A stretch of 64,000 nt of DNA. It comes from Bacillota bacterium (lineage in GTDB: Bacteria; Bacillota; Dethiobacteria; DTU022). Below the pieces are notes generated by a model. That model saw nothing but the letters and a program-made list of their open reading frames with translations. It was not told where the DNA came from and made no database searches. Of the stretch, positions 1 to 8,143 are shown one piece after another; position 1 is the first letter of the stretch; each line of letters begins with the position of its first letter. Made by a program: the position numbers and the translations under genes. The stretch lies in the NCBI GenBank assembly GCA_033549065.1, contig JAWSUE010000005.1:110610-174609 (forward strand). Reading direction: 5' to 3'.

Positions 1-17
1 TTGGGAGCAGATTTTTG

Positions 18-935
18 ATGAATTATTTTAAAGCAAAAGATGAGAATTCCGCAGGGATTTTCTACGGGATTATTGCGTACCTCATGTGGGGCTTTCTTCC
101 CTTGTACTGGAAATTGATGCAGGAAGTTCCGGCTGTTGAGATTTTAGCCCACAGGATTGTCTGGTCTTTTGTTTTTATGCTCCTGGTTGTTCTTCTGACT
201 GGCGGTTTAAAAGAAACACTTAAAGTGATGGTTGTCAGAAAAAAGTTATTAATGATATTTCTGTGTGGGTTAATTATAAGCGTTAACTGGTTAACCTATA
301 TCTATGCGATAAATGCCGATCATGTGATTGAAACCAGTATGGGATATTACATGAACCCCCTGGTTGTGGTTCTTTTTTCAGTTATAATATTAAAGGAGAA
401 AATGATGCGCTGGCAGGTAGTGTCAATAATTCTTGCTTCAATTGGAGTTTTGATCATAACCTTTCAATACGGAAGAATCCCCTGGATAGCTCTTTTCCTG
501 GCAGTAACATTTGCTCTTTACGGACTCATTAAAAAGATTATCAAACTGAACCCTGTAACAGGTTTGGTTCTTGAAACCCTTATAGTGTTGCCGGTGGCCT
601 TAATTTATATCTTTAGCCTGGAATCAACCGCTTCCGGAGCGATGAGCAGTTCACCGGCAGCTCTAAAGTTTATATTGGCCGGGACAGGAATCATTACCGC
701 AACCCCTCTTTTATTTTTTGCACGCGGAATAGAGTTGACAACTTTCTCAATGATGGGATTTTTACAGTATATTGCTCCCTCGATTACTCTGCTGCTGGGT
801 ATATTTATCTTTAAAGAAGATTTTACAGTGCCTCATATAATAAGTTTTGGATTTATCTGGGTTGCGCTGGCAATATTTACCCTGGCCAATGTTGGAGTGT
901 TGAAAGAACCGGAGTTGTTAAAAGTAAAAGTTTAA
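18..935 (+). CDS. rarD: RarD-type EamA/DMT family permease
   Basis: Inner-membrane permease of the drug/metabolite transporter superfamily, RarD branch; the substrate of RarD proteins is not firmly known. The 305-residue protein is almost wholly hydrophobic with about ten membrane segments. It opens with the typical RarD block (GIIAYLMWGFLPLYWK near residues 18-31, then an AHRIVWS motif), and its length is normal. I start at ATG 18 because GGGAG lies at 3-7; a TTG at 15 is the alternative. It ends before a promoter and riboswitch, so it is not part of the B12 operon. Confidence 0.85.
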   Translation: MNYFKAKDENSAGIFYGIIAYLMWGFLPLYWKLMQEVPAVEILAHRIVWSFVFMLLVVLLTGGLKETLKVMVVRKKLLMIFLCGLIISVNWLTYIYAINADHVIETSMGYYMNPLVVVLFSVIILKEKMMRWQVVSIILASIGVLIITFQYGRIPWIALFLAVTFALYGLIKKIIKLNPVTGLVLETLIVLPVALIYIFSLESTASGAMSSSPAALKFILAGTGIITATPLLFFARGIELTTFSMMGFLQYIAPSITLLLGIFIFKEDFTVPHIISFGFIWVALAIFTLANVGVLKEPELLKVKV

Positions 936-963
936 ATATCGGCAGAAATATTTTCAAATGCAT

Positions 964-992
964 TAGACAAGCAAAAATGGTAATGGTATAAT
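964..992 (+). promoter_or_regulatory. Sigma-A type promoter of the B12 operon
   Basis: TAGACA (964-969) and a perfect TATAAT (987-992) are separated by 17 bases, which places the transcript start near 999, just before the cobalamin riboswitch. Seen in sequence; promoter activity is inferred. Confidence 0.75.
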
Positions 993-1010
993 AAATACCG
1001 ACAATTAAAT

Positions 1011-1172
1011 AGAGGCCTGTCAGGTGTTGTAAGACTTAATAAGGGAAGCCGGTGAAAATCCGGCGCGGTCCCGCCACTGTAAGTGGGAAGCATCTCCGAA
1101 ATGCCACTGGTTTAGTATACCGGGAAGGCGGGGGATGCAGTGAACACGAGCCAGGAGACCTGCCTGATAGCG
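1011..1172 (+). promoter_or_regulatory. Cobalamin (AdoCbl) riboswitch
   Basis: The leader carries the hallmarks of the B12 element: a 5' helix strand with an AGGTGTTGTAAG-like segment near 1022-1033, the conserved GGAAGCCGGTGAAAATCCGG block at about 1047-1066 followed by GCGGTCCCGCCACTGTAA, and the B12 box GAGCCAGGAGACCTGCCT at about 1149-1166. It precedes a B12 uptake operon and is followed by a terminator, so AdoCbl binding should switch transcription off. The family assignment is firm; the exact ends are approximate. Confidence 0.95.
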
Positions 1173-1195
1173 CGCTTAACCCCTTCGGGCGAAAG

Positions 1196-1239
1196 GGTAA
1201 GGCGGGGTAAAAACCACGTTTTCCTTACCGTGGTTTTTT
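1196..1239 (+). terminator. Riboswitch-controlled terminator with possible antiterminator
   Basis: AAAACCACG (1210-1218) pairs with CGTGGTTTT (1229-1237) and is followed by a T run, an intrinsic terminator. GGTAAGG (1196-1202) is complementary to CCTTACC (1223-1229), which would enclose the 5' arm of the terminator and is a candidate antiterminator. The expression platform is inferred from complementarity. Confidence 0.8.
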
Positions 1240-1250
1240 GTTTATATAAA

Positions 1251-1302
1251 AAGCTCCAGCTTTCCCTGATGAATGCTGGAGCTTAAAATTTTAAAAGGAG
1301 CT
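1251..1302 (+). promoter_or_regulatory. Hairpin next to the btuF ribosome-binding site
   Basis: AAGCTCCAGC (1251-1260) pairs perfectly with GCTGGAGCTT (1275-1284). The ribosome-binding segment at 1297-1302 repeats GGAGCT, so the 5' arm (AGCTCC, 1252-1257) could pair with either copy. This may modulate translation of btuF; the role is inferred. Confidence 0.45.
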
Positions 1303-1310
1303 GTGAAAAC

Positions 1311-2279
1311 TTGAAAAAAGGCCTGTTTATTTTTATTGTTTTGTTGTTTGGTTTTATGCTGTTAATGGCCGGATGCAGCGGCACTGATAACGGGGTTGAA
1401 ACTGATCTTCAACCGGATTCAGATAAGGTTACAAGTCCTCCCCTGCCAGAAATGCCGATTGTTATCACCGATCAGATGGGCCGCGAGGTAGTGATTGAAG
1501 AAATTCCCCAGAGGATTATCTCACTTTCCCCGAGTAATACGGAAATAGTTTTTGCCCTTGGTTTGGGTGATAGGGTGGTCGGTGTTACAGAATACTGTAA
1601 CTATCCTGCCGAGGCTCTGGAAAAAGATATCGTTGGCGGATTTTCAACCCCCAATATTGAGAAAATAATTGAATTGGAGCCGGACCTGATCCTTGCTTCG
1701 ACCATTCATGAAGAGGAAGTTCCCCGTCTTGAAGAACTGGGGATTCCGGTAATGGTAATTGAATCTTCTACAGTGGCTGATTTGTTTGTCAGTATCCAGC
1801 TGGTCGCCATCGTTGCTGATGTGCCTGAAGCCGGAGAAAGCCTGGTATCATCCATGCAGGACAGAATTAATGCTGTAGGATCAGTTGTCGCTGAAGTGGA
1901 CCAGGATGAAAAGATTAAGGTATACTATGAAGTATATTCAGACCCCGTTATGACGGCGGGACAGGGAGCTTTTATCAACGAGATAATTACCCTGGCCGGT
2001 GGAATAAACATTTTCGGTGACATCAATGAAAATTATCCCCAGGTCAGCGCTGAAGTTGTTGCTGAAAGACAGCCGGATATTATTTTATACCCCGATTATC
2101 ATGGGACTGCGGATTTGGTTCTTGATTCTATGGCCGGCAGGCCTGGATGGGAGAGTATACCGGCAATTCAGAACAGCCGGATTCAAGCAGCTTCAGATGA
2201 TATTTTTGCCCGACCGGGCCCGAGGATTGTTGAAGCGATTGAAGAAGCAGCGAGACTTTTTTACCCGGAACTGTTCTAA
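1311..2279 (+). CDS. btuF: B12 ABC transporter substrate-binding lipoprotein
   Basis: Extracytoplasmic lipoprotein that captures cobalamin or cobinamide for the BtuCD permease. The signal peptide ends in a lipobox (LMAGC, Cys22). After an acidic linker comes the periplasmic-binding-protein class III fold, with the ITDQMGREVVIE opening and the IISLSPSNTEIVFALGLGDR block typical of BtuF, and the LEPDLILAS segment. Start is TTG 1311, ten bases after AAAGGAG. It is the first gene behind the cobalamin riboswitch and is followed by permease and ATPase genes, which supports B12 rather than iron-siderophore uptake. Confidence 0.9.
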   Translation: MKKGLFIFIVLLFGFMLLMAGCSGTDNGVETDLQPDSDKVTSPPLPEMPIVITDQMGREVVIEEIPQRIISLSPSNTEIVFALGLGDRVVGVTEYCNYPAEALEKDIVGGFSTPNIEKIIELEPDLILASTIHEEEVPRLEELGIPVMVIESSTVADLFVSIQLVAIVADVPEAGESLVSSMQDRINAVGSVVAEVDQDEKIKVYYEVYSDPVMTAGQGAFINEIITLAGGINIFGDINENYPQVSAEVVAERQPDIILYPDYHGTADLVLDSMAGRPGWESIPAIQNSRIQAASDDIFARPGPRIVEAIEEAARLFYPELF

Positions 2280-2365
2280 ACATTAAAGTGAGGTAATAAC
2301 AGCTGTTACATAAAAGTATTTTTACTGAAAAAATAAAATCGGGAGGCATAACCAGGCCGTTATTC

Positions 2366-3391
2366 ATGACTGGGCTGGTTATGCTGCTATTTTTAACGAT
2401 TGTCCTGGGTACGATGCTTGGGGCGGTTTCGATAGGATGGCGAAATATACTGGTTATGCTCTTTGATGCACTCCCTTTCTATTCTTCTGACAGGGCACTG
2501 GAAATAGCCCCGGTATACAGAGATATTCTGCTGCAGATTCGCATACCCCGTGTTTTACTGGCAGCTGCTGTTGGAAGTTCGCTGGCTGTTTCGGGAGCAG
2601 TTTTCCAGGGGTTATTCCGAAACCCTATGGCAGATCCATATGTTATCGGTATATCTTCCGGGGCTGCCCTTGGAGCCGTTTTTGCCATGCTCAGCGGATT
2701 TTCCCTCTCCGTCGGAGGTTTTGGTGCTGTACCCCTATTCGCCTTTTTCGGGGGTACTTTAACGATTTTGCTCGTTTATAGTATGGCCAGAGTTGGCCGT
2801 GCTGTCCCGGTAATGACCCTGTTGCTGGCCGGGATAGCTATCAGCTCATTTCTTTCAGCTCTTGTTTCACTTCTCACTTATTTTGCCGGAGAAAAGCTCC
2901 ACCAGGTAATATTCTGGTTAATGGGTGGCCTGAGCGGGGCAACCTGGCTGCAGGTTAAGGTGATGGTGCCTTATGCTTTGATCGGTTACTGCTGCGTATC
3001 TCTTTTTTCAAGAGAACTCAATGCCATGCTCCTGGGTGAAGAAACTGCCAGTCACCTGGGAGTAGATACGGAAAAGGTTAAAAAGATTCTTCTGGCAGGA
3101 GCTTCATTTCTTGTTGCTGCAGCGGTTTCAACCAGCGGGATAATTGGCTTTGTCGGCCTTGTGGTTCCTCATTTCATAAGGTTGGTTGCAGGCCCGGATC
3201 ATCGTTTCCTCATCCCTGCCTCGGCACTGCTCGGAGGGATTTTACTAATTGCTACAGATACACTGGCCCGGGTGATTATTGCTCCGACAGAGTTACCGGT
3301 TGGGATAATTACCGCCCTCATTGGTGCGCCCATGTTTATATACCTGCTGAAAAAACGAAAAAAATTAAAGTATTTTGGTGGTGGAGGTTAG
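2366..3391 (+). CDS. btuC: B12 ABC transporter permease
   Basis: FecCD/BtuC-family membrane subunit with about ten membrane segments over 341 residues. It shows the family blocks RIPRVLLAAAVGSSLAVSGA, FRNPMADPYVIGISSGAALG and the late GFVGLVVPHFIR motif that contacts the ATPase. The ATG at 2366 lacks a well-spaced ribosome-binding site. In-frame residues upstream (translating as SGGITRPLF) look like a genuine BtuC N-terminus, so translation may begin at a non-standard codon near 2303, after AAAGTGAGGT. It lies between the binding protein and the ATPase. Confidence 0.9.
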   Translation: MTGLVMLLFLTIVLGTMLGAVSIGWRNILVMLFDALPFYSSDRALEIAPVYRDILLQIRIPRVLLAAAVGSSLAVSGAVFQGLFRNPMADPYVIGISSGAALGAVFAMLSGFSLSVGGFGAVPLFAFFGGTLTILLVYSMARVGRAVPVMTLLLAGIAISSFLSALVSLLTYFAGEKLHQVIFWLMGGLSGATWLQVKVMVPYALIGYCCVSLFSRELNAMLLGEETASHLGVDTEKVKKILLAGASFLVAAAVSTSGIIGFVGLVVPHFIRLVAGPDHRFLIPASALLGGILLIATDTLARVIIAPTELPVGIITALIGAPMFIYLLKKRKKLKYFGGGG

Positions 3392-3395
3392 CAGC

Positions 3396-4673
3396 TTGGG
3401 TATAAATATTGATGTACAAGGATTAAAACTAACCTATGATACTCATCCGGTTCTGGACGGTACTGAATTTACAGTTGCAAAGGGCGACCTGGTGGCGTTA
3501 TTAGGGGCAAATGGTGCGGGAAAATCAACACTACTGCGCTGTATCAGCAGAATACTGCTTCCAAATTCCGGCTCTATACTTCTTGACGGGCGGGAGCTGC
3601 AGAGTTTTCGGACCAGGGAAGCTGCCCGGTTGATGGCAGTAGTTCCCCAGGAAACAGCTGCGGATTTTGATTTTACCGTTGAAGAAATTGTAATGATGGG
3701 TCGTTTTCCTTATTTGCGTCGATTTCAGAAAGAAGAGCAAAAAGATATTGAGATCGTGCGACGTTCCATGGAAATGACCGGTGTTTCACATCTTGCAGAA
3801 CGGTCGATCGCTGCGCTGAGCGGTGGAGAAAAGCAGAGGGTAATTATGGCCAGGGCAATTGCCCAACAGCCTGAAATACTTTTGCTGGATGAGCCGACAG
3901 CCAACCTGGATATTGGCTATCAGTCAATGCTGCTTGAACTTGCTTCGCGGCTAAATCGTGAACAGGAAGTTACAGTTATTGCTGCCATTCATGACATAAA
4001 TCTTGCGGTACACCACTTTAACCGTTTTATCCTGCTTGCCGGTGGGCGTGTTCTTGCTGCCGGCAGAGCTGAAGAAGTTATCACTGCTGAAAACATTCAA
4101 ATGTCTTACGGGGTCCCGGCATCTACGTACCGCCACCCTCTTCACGGTGTTTTACAGGTCAGTGTAATCAGAAGTAAAGATTCTGAAAAGCAGCAAAACT
4201 CAGGGTTTAAAGTGCATGTAATCGGTGGTGGGGAGGAAGCCCTACCGGTTTTGGAATTGCTAAACCAGGAAGGATTTCGGATAACAATTGGCCCGGTTTC
4301 GACCCAGGACAGCAGCTGCCGGTTTGCCCATTTTCATAGTTTGCCGGTAATAATATTCCCCCCCTTTACCAGCATGAATAGCTCTCATAAGGAGGAGCAT
4401 CTTAAACTTTTAAGGGAAGCCAGTGTGGTAGTTATACCGCCAATTCCCTTTGGTGAAGGGAACCTGCCGATTTTTGAAGAAGTAGAGACGGTCTTAAAAG
4501 AAGGAAAGCAGTTATTTCTTATTGACCCCGCCGGAGTAGCAAAAAGGGATTATAGTGATGGAAGAGCTGCAGAGATGGTCAAGCGATTTATTGATGAAGG
4601 GGCGATACCTCTGGCCGATATAAACGAACTGTCATCGGTTTTATCAACAGGAGGATATTTAAAATATGAATGA
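3396..4673 (+). CDS. btuD: B12 ABC transporter ATPase with extra C-terminal domain
   Basis: ATP-binding subunit for the BtuC permease. Walker A (GANGAGKST, residues 37-45), the Q-loop (VPQE), the LSGGEKQR signature and Walker B (ILLLDEPT) are intact. BtuD proteins normally end after about 255 residues; this one runs to 425. The added part, from about residue 265, begins FKVHVIGGGEEALPVLELL and looks like a Rossmann-like alpha/beta domain of unknown role. Start is TTG 3396, eight bases after GGAGG; the in-frame TTG at 3375 would overlap btuC and lacks a site. The end overlaps cobU by eight bases. Confidence 0.88.
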   Translation: MGINIDVQGLKLTYDTHPVLDGTEFTVAKGDLVALLGANGAGKSTLLRCISRILLPNSGSILLDGRELQSFRTREAARLMAVVPQETAADFDFTVEEIVMMGRFPYLRRFQKEEQKDIEIVRRSMEMTGVSHLAERSIAALSGGEKQRVIMARAIAQQPEILLLDEPTANLDIGYQSMLLELASRLNREQEVTVIAAIHDINLAVHHFNRFILLAGGRVLAAGRAEEVITAENIQMSYGVPASTYRHPLHGVLQVSVIRSKDSEKQQNSGFKVHVIGGGEEALPVLELLNQEGFRITIGPVSTQDSSCRFAHFHSLPVIIFPPFTSMNSSHKEEHLKLLREASVVVIPPIPFGEGNLPIFEEVETVLKEGKQLFLIDPAGVAKRDYSDGRAAEMVKRFIDEGAIPLADINELSSVLSTGGYLKYE

Positions 4674-5262
4674 ATTCCGGAAGGGTCAGTTGATATTGAT
4701 TACAGGCGGCGTTCGCAGTGGGAAAAGCACCTTTGCCGAAGGGCTGGCCGCTAATAGTGGGAAAAAGACGATATATCTTGCAACATCCCGGATCGAAGAT
4801 GATGAGATGCGCGAACGGGTGGCCCGGCACCGGATGAGAAGGCCTGCAGATATGAAGACAGTTGAAGAAGCGTTTAAACCGGATCGTGTTTTGACTGAAG
4901 AGGGTAAGGAGGGAACCTTTATACTGATCGACTGCCTGACTATGCTTTTGAGCAATCGTCTTTTAGAAGACCTGAACAGCCATGGAGCGGTAATGCAGGG
5001 AGAAGATATTTTTGCTGATGAAAAGTTACTGAAAGATTCTGCTCAACGAGTGCTGAGCTATATTAAAAATTTTGCAGAAATAGCAAAGAACTGTCCTGCA
5101 GATGTCGTTATTGTTACAAATGAGGTAGGGATGGGTGTCGTACCGAATTATCCGGTTGGGCGTGTATTCCGCGATCTCTCAGGCTGGGCCAACCAGGCAA
5201 TAGCAGCTATTGCCGATCAGGTTTGGTTGGTTATCTGCGGTATTCCGCAGCAGATCAAGTAG
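4666..5262 (+). CDS. cobU: Adenosylcobinamide kinase / adenosylcobinamide-phosphate guanylyltransferase
   Basis: Cytoplasmic enzyme that phosphorylates adenosylcobinamide and transfers GMP to give AdoCbi-GDP, the activated substrate of CobS. The P-loop GGVRSGKSTFAEGLA sits at the N-terminus, followed by YLATSRIEDDEMRERVARHR and the late NEVGMGVVPNYPVGRVFRD block, all typical of CobU. At 198 residues it is slightly long. It overlaps btuD and is followed seven bases later by cbiB, consistent with translational coupling. Confidence 0.93.
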   Translation: MNEFRKGQLILITGGVRSGKSTFAEGLAANSGKKTIYLATSRIEDDEMRERVARHRMRRPADMKTVEEAFKPDRVLTEEGKEGTFILIDCLTMLLSNRLLEDLNSHGAVMQGEDIFADEKLLKDSAQRVLSYIKNFAEIAKNCPADVVIVTNEVGMGVVPNYPVGRVFRDLSGWANQAIAAIADQVWLVICGIPQQIK

Positions 5263-5269
5263 AAATTAA

Positions 5270-6253
5270 ATGGACCGCCTCGGTTTATTTTTAACAGCAT
5301 TGATACTAGCCGGTATTTGTGATTGGTTATTCGGTGATCCCCCCGGGCTTCCACATCCTGTTCGCCTTTTGGGCCGGGTTATTACCAGACTTGAAAGTAT
5401 TGCAATCAGATTGTTCGTATCGCCCGGAAATTTGATCTTCGCTGGATTTTTGATTACCGCTGTTACAGCAGGCGCTTCGGTATCAGTGGTGTTGTTGGTC
5501 ATTTCAGCTGCATATAAAACGCATCCTATCGCCGGTTTTGTTGTAGAAACTTACTTAATCTTCACCGTGATCGCCGGTGGAGATCTCAGAAATCATGTCG
5601 TCAGGGTTAAAGAGGAGCTTGAAGGGGAAAATCACGTAAGGGCCAGATCACAGGTGGCCATGCTGGTCAGCAGGGACACTGAAATGCTTGATGAAAACGG
5701 TATTTCAAAAGCTGCATTGGAAAGCTTGTTTGAAAATAGTGCAGATGGATTTGTTTCCCCATTATTCTATATAGCATTGGGCGGACCGGCCGGGGCAGTT
5801 TTATTCAAAACTGTGAGTACGCTTGATTCAATGTTAGGTCATAAAAGCGGGCATTATTATTATCTCGGAAGATTCCCTGCCAGGTTGGATGATCTGCTGA
5901 ATTTTATACCGGCGAGACTTACAGCGCTATTAATATTACTGGCCGGGGCTGGACAGGGAAGATTTACCAGGGGATTAAAGGTTTTGCAGCAAGATCACGG
6001 CAAACATGAAAGCCCAAACAGCGCCTGGCCTGAAGCTGCAGCTGCCGGAATTCTCAATGTCAGACTTGGTGGGGTTGATAGCTACAAGGGCAGGGTAAAA
6101 GAACGGCCTGTGATCAATGAAACGGGAGATATGCCCCGTAAGGATGATCTGGGTAAAGGTCTTTCATTATATTTTCGAACAACCCTAATTGCTTTTCTAT
6201 TATTAGCAAGCCTGGCCTGGTGGCTGAGATATATGGAGGGAGTTTATTTTTGA
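5270..6253 (+). CDS. cbiB: Adenosylcobinamide-phosphate synthase
   Basis: Membrane enzyme that amidates adenosylcobyric acid with aminopropanol phosphate to close the nucleotide-loop side chain. The N-terminal DWLFGDPPGLPHPVRLLGR block, the ARSQVAMLVSRDT motif and ENSADGFVSPLFYIALGGP are hallmarks of CbiB/CobD(II). It has 327 residues and several membrane segments. Upstream spacing from cobU is seven bases, and its stop codon overlaps the cobS start. Confidence 0.93.
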   Translation: MDRLGLFLTALILAGICDWLFGDPPGLPHPVRLLGRVITRLESIAIRLFVSPGNLIFAGFLITAVTAGASVSVVLLVISAAYKTHPIAGFVVETYLIFTVIAGGDLRNHVVRVKEELEGENHVRARSQVAMLVSRDTEMLDENGISKAALESLFENSADGFVSPLFYIALGGPAGAVLFKTVSTLDSMLGHKSGHYYYLGRFPARLDDLLNFIPARLTALLILLAGAGQGRFTRGLKVLQQDHGKHESPNSAWPEAAAAGILNVRLGGVDSYKGRVKERPVINETGDMPRKDDLGKGLSLYFRTTLIAFLLLASLAWWLRYMEGVYF

Positions 6254-7065
6254 AAAATTACCTGCGAGCATTGAGCTTTTTAACCGTTTTACCTCTGCCT
6301 TTCGTTTTGTTTAAGGAAGGAAGTGATGACCTTTCATCATCTGCTTCTGCTTTTCCACTGGCTGGTGCAACAATTGGCCTGATTATCGGTTTTATTTCCC
6401 GGGTATCATTGAATGTTCTTCCAGCAGCCTTTGTTGCAGTACTCTATCCCGTTTTCAGTTTCTTTCTGACCAGGGGAATTCATTTTGACGGGATGGCCGA
6501 TACAGCCGATGGTTTGATCGGAACTACCAGCAAAGAGAAAGCTTTGAAAGCGATGGAAGATAGTGCTGTCGGTGTAATGGGCGCTGTTTCTGTATTTTTA
6601 ATCTGCCTGTTAAAAATATCCTTACTGGCCAATTTACAGCTTCAGGCTTTTTTGCTCGCAGTGTTATTTATGCCTATGGCTGGAAGGTGGGCGATTGTTT
6701 ACAGTGGTACCTGGTATCAGCCTGCAAGGAACAAGGGATTAGGCGATCTATTTTTAAGGGGGCTTACCGTGCCGATCTTGTTGAAGGCTTCTCTGGGTGC
6801 CCTGGTCTTACTAGTTGCTATTCTCTGGTTTAACGCTTCCTATGCAGTATCCGTCCTGGCCGGATTTGCAGCTGCTCTCGCTTCAGCTCATCTACTCGCG
6901 TGGTATGCCTCCCGGCGACTTGGCGGCTTAACCGGAGATATCCTCGGTGCGGCAAATGAGATAGGGGAACTGTTCTTTATAATTTTCTTTTATATACTGC
7001 TGAATAGTTCTCTTGCTGCAGATGGTTCAAGTTGGGTGGTGAATATAGTTGCTGCTATTATTTAA
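6250..7065 (+). CDS. cobS: Adenosylcobinamide-GDP ribazoletransferase (cobalamin synthase)
   Basis: Membrane enzyme joining AdoCbi-GDP with alpha-ribazole or its phosphate to make adenosylcobalamin or its phosphate. The acidic GIHFDGMADTADGL motif after the second membrane region, the VGVMGAVSVF block and the polytopic profile are typical. I choose TTG 6250 (protein begins MKNYLRALSFLTVLPLPF), nine bases after GGAGGG at 6235-6240. It overlaps the cbiB stop by four bases. Confidence 0.92.
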   Translation: MKNYLRALSFLTVLPLPFVLFKEGSDDLSSSASAFPLAGATIGLIIGFISRVSLNVLPAAFVAVLYPVFSFFLTRGIHFDGMADTADGLIGTTSKEKALKAMEDSAVGVMGAVSVFLICLLKISLLANLQLQAFLLAVLFMPMAGRWAIVYSGTWYQPARNKGLGDLFLRGLTVPILLKASLGALVLLVAILWFNASYAVSVLAGFAAALASAHLLAWYASRRLGGLTGDILGAANEIGELFFIIFFYILLNSSLAADGSSWVVNIVAAII

Positions 7066-8143
7066 TGAGGAAACAGGTGGGCACGGTGGAGATTTAGCGG
7101 AGGCTTTGGAAAAATGGAATCCACCGGGAGGTAAATTCATCGATTTCAGCAGCAATATCAACCCACTCGGTCCGCCCCCCGGTTTACTTAAACATCTGCG
7201 CAATGTCATGCCTGAAATGATCTCCTATCCTACTCCCCAGGCCCGGATACTCCGTGAGGAATTGGCGCGATTTTTTGAAGTCTCAGCTCAAAGACTCGTG
7301 GTGGGCAACGGGGCGAATGAATTAATACACTTCATCATCCTCCACAACAAACCGGGAAGGGTATTTGTCCCCGCGCCATCTTTCTCGGAATATGAAAGAG
7401 CAGCAAATTTATCCGGATCTGAGGTAATCTATTATTCAATCTTTCCGGAAGAGAAAATATACCTGGAAAAGCTCCCGGTAAAACCGGCTGAACAGGACCT
7501 GATTGTAGTCTGCAACCCAAACAATCCAACCGGCACTATTTTCCCCCGTTCTGATTTGCTTGAATTAATTGATCATGCCGAAAAAGCCGGTGCTTCAGTT
7601 ATGCTGGATGAAAGTTTTATGCTTCTGACTGGAACAAATAGTGATAGCCTGTGTAATTTCCCCTCGGATAACTTGTGGGTGGTGGTTTCTTTAACAAAGC
7701 TTTGGGGTTTGCCGGGCCTGCGCCTGGGGTGTATGATTGGCCCCGCTGAAGAAATAAACCGGATAACCCGTTACAGCGACCCCTGGCGGGTTAATACCAT
7801 TGCTCAGAAAGCCGGACTCTACTGTATTAAATGTCATGATTATCTTAATAAAACTCTCGAATTGATCAATACTGAACGAAGCTACCTTGTTCATCAGCTA
7901 ACGGGATTGAAATGTTTTGAGATATATAAGGGTGCGGCCAATTACCTCTTAATTAAAGGAGTTAGCGACGGCTTTAATGTGATTGAGCTGCAATCCTACC
8001 TTGCCGGCAAAGGTATTCTGATCAGAAGAGCTGATAACTTTAAAGGTCTGGATCACCGGTTTTTCAGAATAGCCATCAAAAAAAGGATTGAAAATAAAGA
8101 GTTAGTCCGGGAGTTGACCAGATGGGTTCAAAAAGAAGTTTAA
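7049..8143 (+). CDS. cobD: Threonine-phosphate decarboxylase
   Basis: PLP enzyme of the class I/II aminotransferase fold that decarboxylates L-threonine-O-3-phosphate to (R)-1-amino-2-propanol phosphate, the CbiB substrate. It has the HGGDLAEAL and DFSSNINPLGPP opening of this family, the CNPNNPTGTIF block, the PLP lysine in VSLTKLWGLPGLRLGC and a C-terminal FRIAIK arginine motif. Length 364. Start TTG 7049 overlaps cobS by 17 bases and has a GGTGGTG-like site just upstream; the end overlaps cbiP by 22 bases. Confidence 0.9.
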   Translation: MLLLFNEETGGHGGDLAEALEKWNPPGGKFIDFSSNINPLGPPPGLLKHLRNVMPEMISYPTPQARILREELARFFEVSAQRLVVGNGANELIHFIILHNKPGRVFVPAPSFSEYERAANLSGSEVIYYSIFPEEKIYLEKLPVKPAEQDLIVVCNPNNPTGTIFPRSDLLELIDHAEKAGASVMLDESFMLLTGTNSDSLCNFPSDNLWVVVSLTKLWGLPGLRLGCMIGPAEEINRITRYSDPWRVNTIAQKAGLYCIKCHDYLNKTLELINTERSYLVHQLTGLKCFEIYKGAANYLLIKGVSDGFNVIELQSYLAGKGILIRRADNFKGLDHRFFRIAIKKRIENKELVRELTRWVQKEV

